Shown one piece after another: positions 61,379 through 64,000 of a stretch of 64,000 nt of DNA. Below the pieces are notes generated by a model. The model searched no databases, had not been told where the DNA came from, and worked only from the letters and a program-made list of their open reading frames with translations. Made by a program: the position numbers and the translations under genes. Positions within the stretch are counted from its first letter, which is position 1, and each line of letters begins with the position of its first letter. The stretch is from an uncultured Pseudothermotoga sp. (GTDB lineage: Bacteria > Thermotogota > Thermotogae > Thermotogales > DSM-5069), in assembly GCA_937995655.1 (NCBI GenBank), contig CALKJI010000001.1:62001-126000 (forward strand), in the 5' to 3' direction.

Positions 61379-62536
61379 ATGTTTAACATTTTCTTGCCGA
61401 CAAGGATTGTTTTCGGTGAAGGTGCACTGAACAAACTGCCCTTGCTCGTTAAGGACCTTGGCAAAAAGGCAATGATTGTCACAGGCAAAAAGAGCACAAA
61501 ACAAAGTGGAGTACTGGATAAAGTAACAAAATTGCTGGAAGAAAAAGGCATGGAAACCATTGTTTTTGACAAAGTTCAACCAAACCCAGTTAGTGACGAT
61601 GTTGACGAAGCTGCTCAGATTGCGATCAAAGAAAAGGTTGATTTTCTAATCGGTCTTGGTGGAGGGAGTGCCATAGATTCATCAAAAGCGATAGCCATAA
61701 CTGCAGCCATGGGTGGTAACTTCTGGGATTATGTAGAAGTGGGTGGAGGCAAAAAGCCAGACAAAGCTTTACCGGTAATTGCAATACCAACAACCCACGG
61801 GACAGGTACCGAAGCCGACCCATTTGCCGTTATAACCAATCCAAGGACAAAGGAAAAAGTTGGTATAGGATACAACATCATTTTTCCAAGGGTTTCAATA
61901 GTTGATCCAACCTTGATGATCACACTTCCTAAAGATCAAACGGCCTATACATCCATGGATGCCTTTTACCACTCTCTTGAAGCCTTTCTAAACATAGGGG
62001 CAAATGTTTATTCAGACACATTAGCTTTAGACTCTATGAAAAGGATAGTTGTAAATCTTCAAGCTGCTTACGAAAATGGGAACGATATTTACGCGCGCAC
62101 CAACCTCGCTTGGGCGAGCACAGAAGCAGGTATCACCGAAACTCTCACAGGTGTAATTGCAAATCACGCCATAGAACATGGTCTGACTGGCTTCAATCCA
62201 CAATTGCCCCATGGATTGGGTTTGTGTATAACAGGGCCATACTTGCTTGAGTACATCTTTGATGATTGTTATGAAAGACTCTCAGTTTTGAGCAAAGAAG
62301 TCTTCAACGTAGAGGAATACGATGTAAAAAAGTCAGGAAGGCTTTTCATTGAAAAACTTTATGAGTTTCAGAACAGATTTGAACTGAACCAAAAGTTATC
62401 GACCTTGGGATTCAAGGAAGATCAACTTGAACAAATCGCACAGGTCGCCTATAAAACAATGAAAGGTGTCGTTGTAAAGTCACCAAAGAGAATGAGTGAA
62501 AACGATCTGTATCAGATAATCAAACGCGCATTTTGA
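61379..62536 (+). CDS. Iron-containing alcohol dehydrogenase
   Basis: Group III NAD(P)-dependent dehydrogenase, 385 residues. Nucleotide-binding GLGGGSAIDSSKAIA, and metal ligands Asp and His in SMDAFYHSLEAF plus His residues in NHAIEHGLTGF and LPHGLGL. IPTTHGTGTEADPFAVI is conserved. It reduces aldehydes to alcohols or the reverse; the substrate is open, though relatives in Thermotoga act on butanol-range alcohols. ATG behind GGAGGTGAGCTT. Confidence 0.93.
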   Translation: MFNIFLPTRIVFGEGALNKLPLLVKDLGKKAMIVTGKKSTKQSGVLDKVTKLLEEKGMETIVFDKVQPNPVSDDVDEAAQIAIKEKVDFLIGLGGGSAIDSSKAIAITAAMGGNFWDYVEVGGGKKPDKALPVIAIPTTHGTGTEADPFAVITNPRTKEKVGIGYNIIFPRVSIVDPTLMITLPKDQTAYTSMDAFYHSLEAFLNIGANVYSDTLALDSMKRIVVNLQAAYENGNDIYARTNLAWASTEAGITETLTGVIANHAIEHGLTGFNPQLPHGLGLCITGPYLLEYIFDDCYERLSVLSKEVFNVEEYDVKKSGRLFIEKLYEFQNRFELNQKLSTLGFKEDQLEQIAQVAYKTMKGVVVKSPKRMSENDLYQIIKRAF

Positions 62537-62613
62537 CCAATTTTAACAGTTTTGCAACTTGTTGAGGTTAAGATATGACTGTGAAGTTACTAATCGACGC
62601 GGGAGGTGACAGG

Positions 62614-62847
62614 ATGCCATTTTACAGATATGTGTGTGATAACTGTGGATCACAGAATACTATTCTTCACTCAATTAGTGAAAATCCCGTTGTCCATTGT
62701 GAAAGCTGTGGTACACAGATGAAAAGAACTATCTCAAGAGTTGGAATTCTCTTCAAGGGTAGCGGTTTCTACTGCACCGATAATAAGAAAAACGGTTCAA
62801 CTTCGAGTGAAACTACATCAAAATCCGAAAAGGAAAAAGTAGCATAA
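62614..62847 (+). CDS. FmdB-family zinc ribbon protein
   Basis: 77 residues starting MPFYRYVCDNCG, with two Cys pairs (CDNCG and CESCG) making a zinc ribbon, then RTISRVGILFKGSGFYCTD, the FmdB/CxxC_CxxC_SSSS signature, and a Ser/Lys-rich tail. A putative regulator of unknown action. The frame is open upstream, but GGGAGGTGACAGG precedes the ATG at 62614. Confidence 0.92.
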   Translation: MPFYRYVCDNCGSQNTILHSISENPVVHCESCGTQMKRTISRVGILFKGSGFYCTDNKKNGSTSSETTSKSEKEKVA

Positions 62848-62850
62848 AGA

Positions 62851-62876
62851 TGGGGCGTTATGCCCCAGATTTTTTC
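62851..62876 (+). terminator. Terminator between fmdB and epimerase genes
   Basis: TGGGGC and GCCCCA form a 6-bp stem around GTTAT, followed by GATTTTTT. It overlaps the leader of the epimerase gene, 19 bases before its start. Confidence 0.75.
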
Positions 62877-62894
62877 AAGTTGGGAGGTGCCGAT

Positions 62895-63302
62895 GTGTTT
62901 ACGAAAAAAATAGATCATATAGGTATCGCTGTAAAAGATGCTTCTTCAAAACTTTCATTGTACCAGGGGTTTCTTGGCTTAAAGGATGTCCATGTGGAAG
63001 AATTAGTATCAAGAGGAATCAGAGTTTACATGATAAAAGTTGGTGAGAGTAAGATAGAGTTGCTCGAGCCAATGAGTGAGCAATCAGAGATAAGCAAATT
63101 CCTTGAAGCAAAAGGTGAAGGAATACATCACATAGCTTTCAGTGTCGAAGGAATTGATCAGGCAGTAGAGTTTGCCAAACAAAATGGCTTACAACCGCTC
63201 TCAGATGCTCCTAAGCCTGGTGCTGGTGGTGCTAAAGTTTTGTTCCTTCACCCCAAAACAACTGGTGGTGTTTTGATAGAACTTGTTGAAGGTAGTCACT
63301 GA
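62895..63302 (+). CDS. mce: Methylmalonyl-CoA epimerase
   Basis: 135 residues of the vicinal-oxygen-chelate fold, usual length. [18 protein letters not shown] starts the first repeat with a metal His; [18 protein letters not shown] the second; [10 protein letters not shown] supplies the final Glu. It interconverts (R)- and (S)-methylmalonyl-CoA. GGGAGGTGCCGAT precedes the GTG at 62895; the open frame upstream is rejected because it spans the terminator. The next gene is a carboxyltransferase of the same pathway. Confidence 0.93.
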   Translation: MFTKKIDHIGIAVKDASSKLSLYQGFLGLKDVHVEELVSRGIRVYMIKVGESKIELLEPMSEQSEISKFLEAKGEGIHHIAFSVEGIDQAVEFAKQNGLQPLSDAPKPGAGGAKVLFLHPKTTGGVLIELVEGSH

Positions 63303-63315
63303 TGGGGGGATAAAA

Positions 63316-64000
63316 ATGGATGAATTGCTAAGAAAGCTACAACAACTGAATGAAAAGATGGAGCAAGGTGGTGGTAGTGAAAAAATAGAGAAGCAACATG
63401 CCCAAGGTAAACTCACAGCACGCGAGCGAATCAACCTTCTGGTTGATGAAGGTTCTTTTGTCGAAACCGACAAATTTGTCAAACACAGAGCCACACTCCT
63501 CGGAATGGATAAAGAAGACCTACCTTGTGACGGTGTTGTCACAGGTATAGGTAAGATCAAGGGAAAACCAGCTGCTATTTTTTCACAAGATTTCACAGTT
63601 ATGGGTGGTTCTTTGGGCGAGATGCATGCAAAGAAGATAATGAAGATAATGGACCTTGCCATGGAACTTGGTATTCCACTCATCGGTATCAACGATTCGG
63701 GTGGTGCGAGAATACAAGAAGGTGTAGATTCACTGTATGGTTACGGTGGCATTTTTTACCGAAATACCATTGCATCGGGTTTGATACCACAGATAACTCT
63801 GATCGCAGGACCATGCGCAGGTGGAGCTGTTTATTCACCAGCTATAACTGATTTCGTCGTTATGATAGATAAGAGTGCCAAGATGTTCATAACAGGTCCC
63901 AATGTTATAAAGGCAGTCACCGGTGAAGATATAAACCAAGAAGACCTAGGTGGTGCATATGTGCACAACACAAAGAGTGGTAATGCACACTTCTTAGCTT
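63316..64000 (+). CDS. Acyl-CoA carboxyltransferase / methylmalonyl-CoA decarboxylase alpha subunit, 3'-truncated
   Basis: ATG at 63316 follows GGGGGGATAAAA; the frame stays open to the window end (228 codons). [78 protein letters not shown] and [17 protein letters not shown] mark the crotonase-fold carboxyltransferase domain of propionyl-CoA carboxylase beta and MmdA. Next to methylmalonyl-CoA epimerase it is likely the decarboxylase or carboxylase for methylmalonyl-CoA. Confidence 0.93.
   Translation, partial: MDELLRKLQQLNEKMEQGGGSEKIEKQHAQGKLTARERINLLVDEGSFVETDKFVKHRATLLGMDKEDLPCDGVVTGIGKIKGKPAAIFSQDFTVMGGSLGEMHAKKIMKIMDLAMELGIPLIGINDSGGARIQEGVDSLYGYGGIFYRNTIASGLIPQITLIAGPCAGGAVYSPAITDFVVMIDKSAKMFITGPNVIKAVTGEDINQEDLGGAYVHNTKSGNAHFLA

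Noticed and set aside
63201-63692. 163-residue antisense frame over epimerase and carboxyltransferase genes
   Set aside because: Low-complexity Ser/Ile/Pro composition typical of a shadow of the conserved carboxyltransferase frame.
1-64000. CRISPR arrays, insertion sequences, prophage or integration sites
   Set aside because: No regularly spaced repeats, transposase or integrase frames, or flanking target duplications were noticed on reading both strands.

Overview
The window reads as chromosomal DNA of a thermophilic Thermotogales bacterium, most likely Pseudothermotoga or a close Thermotoga relative. This is inferred from A+T-rich, densely packed genes with short or overlapping junctions, frequent TTG/GTG starts behind strong GGAGGTG ribosome sites, a TM1266-type hydrogenase regulator beside hydGEF, and many Thermotoga-style secreted proteins. 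No insertion sequence, phage or CRISPR array was seen.

Left part (0-17.3 kb). A 5'-truncated alpha/beta hydrolase and a YbjQ protein face lysA, which lies downstream of an ABC importer of the tryptophan/tyrosine-binding-protein class on the minus strand. The importer operon is preceded by a transcription attenuator: a 36-codon leader peptide with a Tyr-Ala-Tyr-Trp-Trp-Phe run, then mutually exclusive hairpins and a terminator. A tRNA-Val and the operon suhB-like/tsaE/lon/engB/HD-GYP follow. An unexplained 12-bp inverted repeat encloses a tiny hydrophobic ORF in front of the HD-GYP gene. The minus-strand [FeFe]-hydrogenase maturation operon (TM1266-type regulator, hydG, a small unknown protein, hydE, hydF) also begins with a leader that can fold as terminator or antiterminator.

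Middle part (17.4-40.5 kb). Here lie pcm, a 1556-residue alpha-2-macroglobulin with a HEXXH protein and a DUF1175 protein (a YfaS/YfaT-like set), a calcium-type P-ATPase, and a YgiQ radical SAM protein. Next come a decayed LacI regulator fused to the tail of a decayed sugar isomerase, two secreted proteins of unknown role, and an isocitrate-lyase-superfamily enzyme divergent from a TctCBA transporter with its GntR regulator. A small membrane-protein pseudogene with two TAG stops and glgX end the block.

Right part (40.7-51.7 kb) is the most striking. Ten co-directional genes under one promoter with an 18-bp LacI palindrome encode a sugar importer lacking its ATPase, a small transaldolase, a split SuyA/SuyB-like sulfolactate sulfo-lyase, an aldehyde dehydrogenase, a YihQ-like GH31 sulfoquinovosidase, a fucose-isomerase-fold isomerase and a LacI regulator. 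Read together they form a full sulfoquinovose route: glycoside cleavage, isomerisation, transaldol cleavage to sulfolactaldehyde, oxidation to sulfolactate, and desulfonation to pyruvate plus sulfite. This is inferred from families and context.

Last part (51.7-64 kb). A TPP-riboswitch-controlled thiamine importer (no ATPase gene) is followed by yhaM-like/phosphohexomutase/topA. An NhaC antiporter follows whose mRNA appears to start inside a terminator-like hairpin. An SRPBCC protein, an iron alcohol dehydrogenase, an FmdB zinc ribbon, methylmalonyl-CoA epimerase and a truncated acyl-CoA carboxyltransferase end the window.
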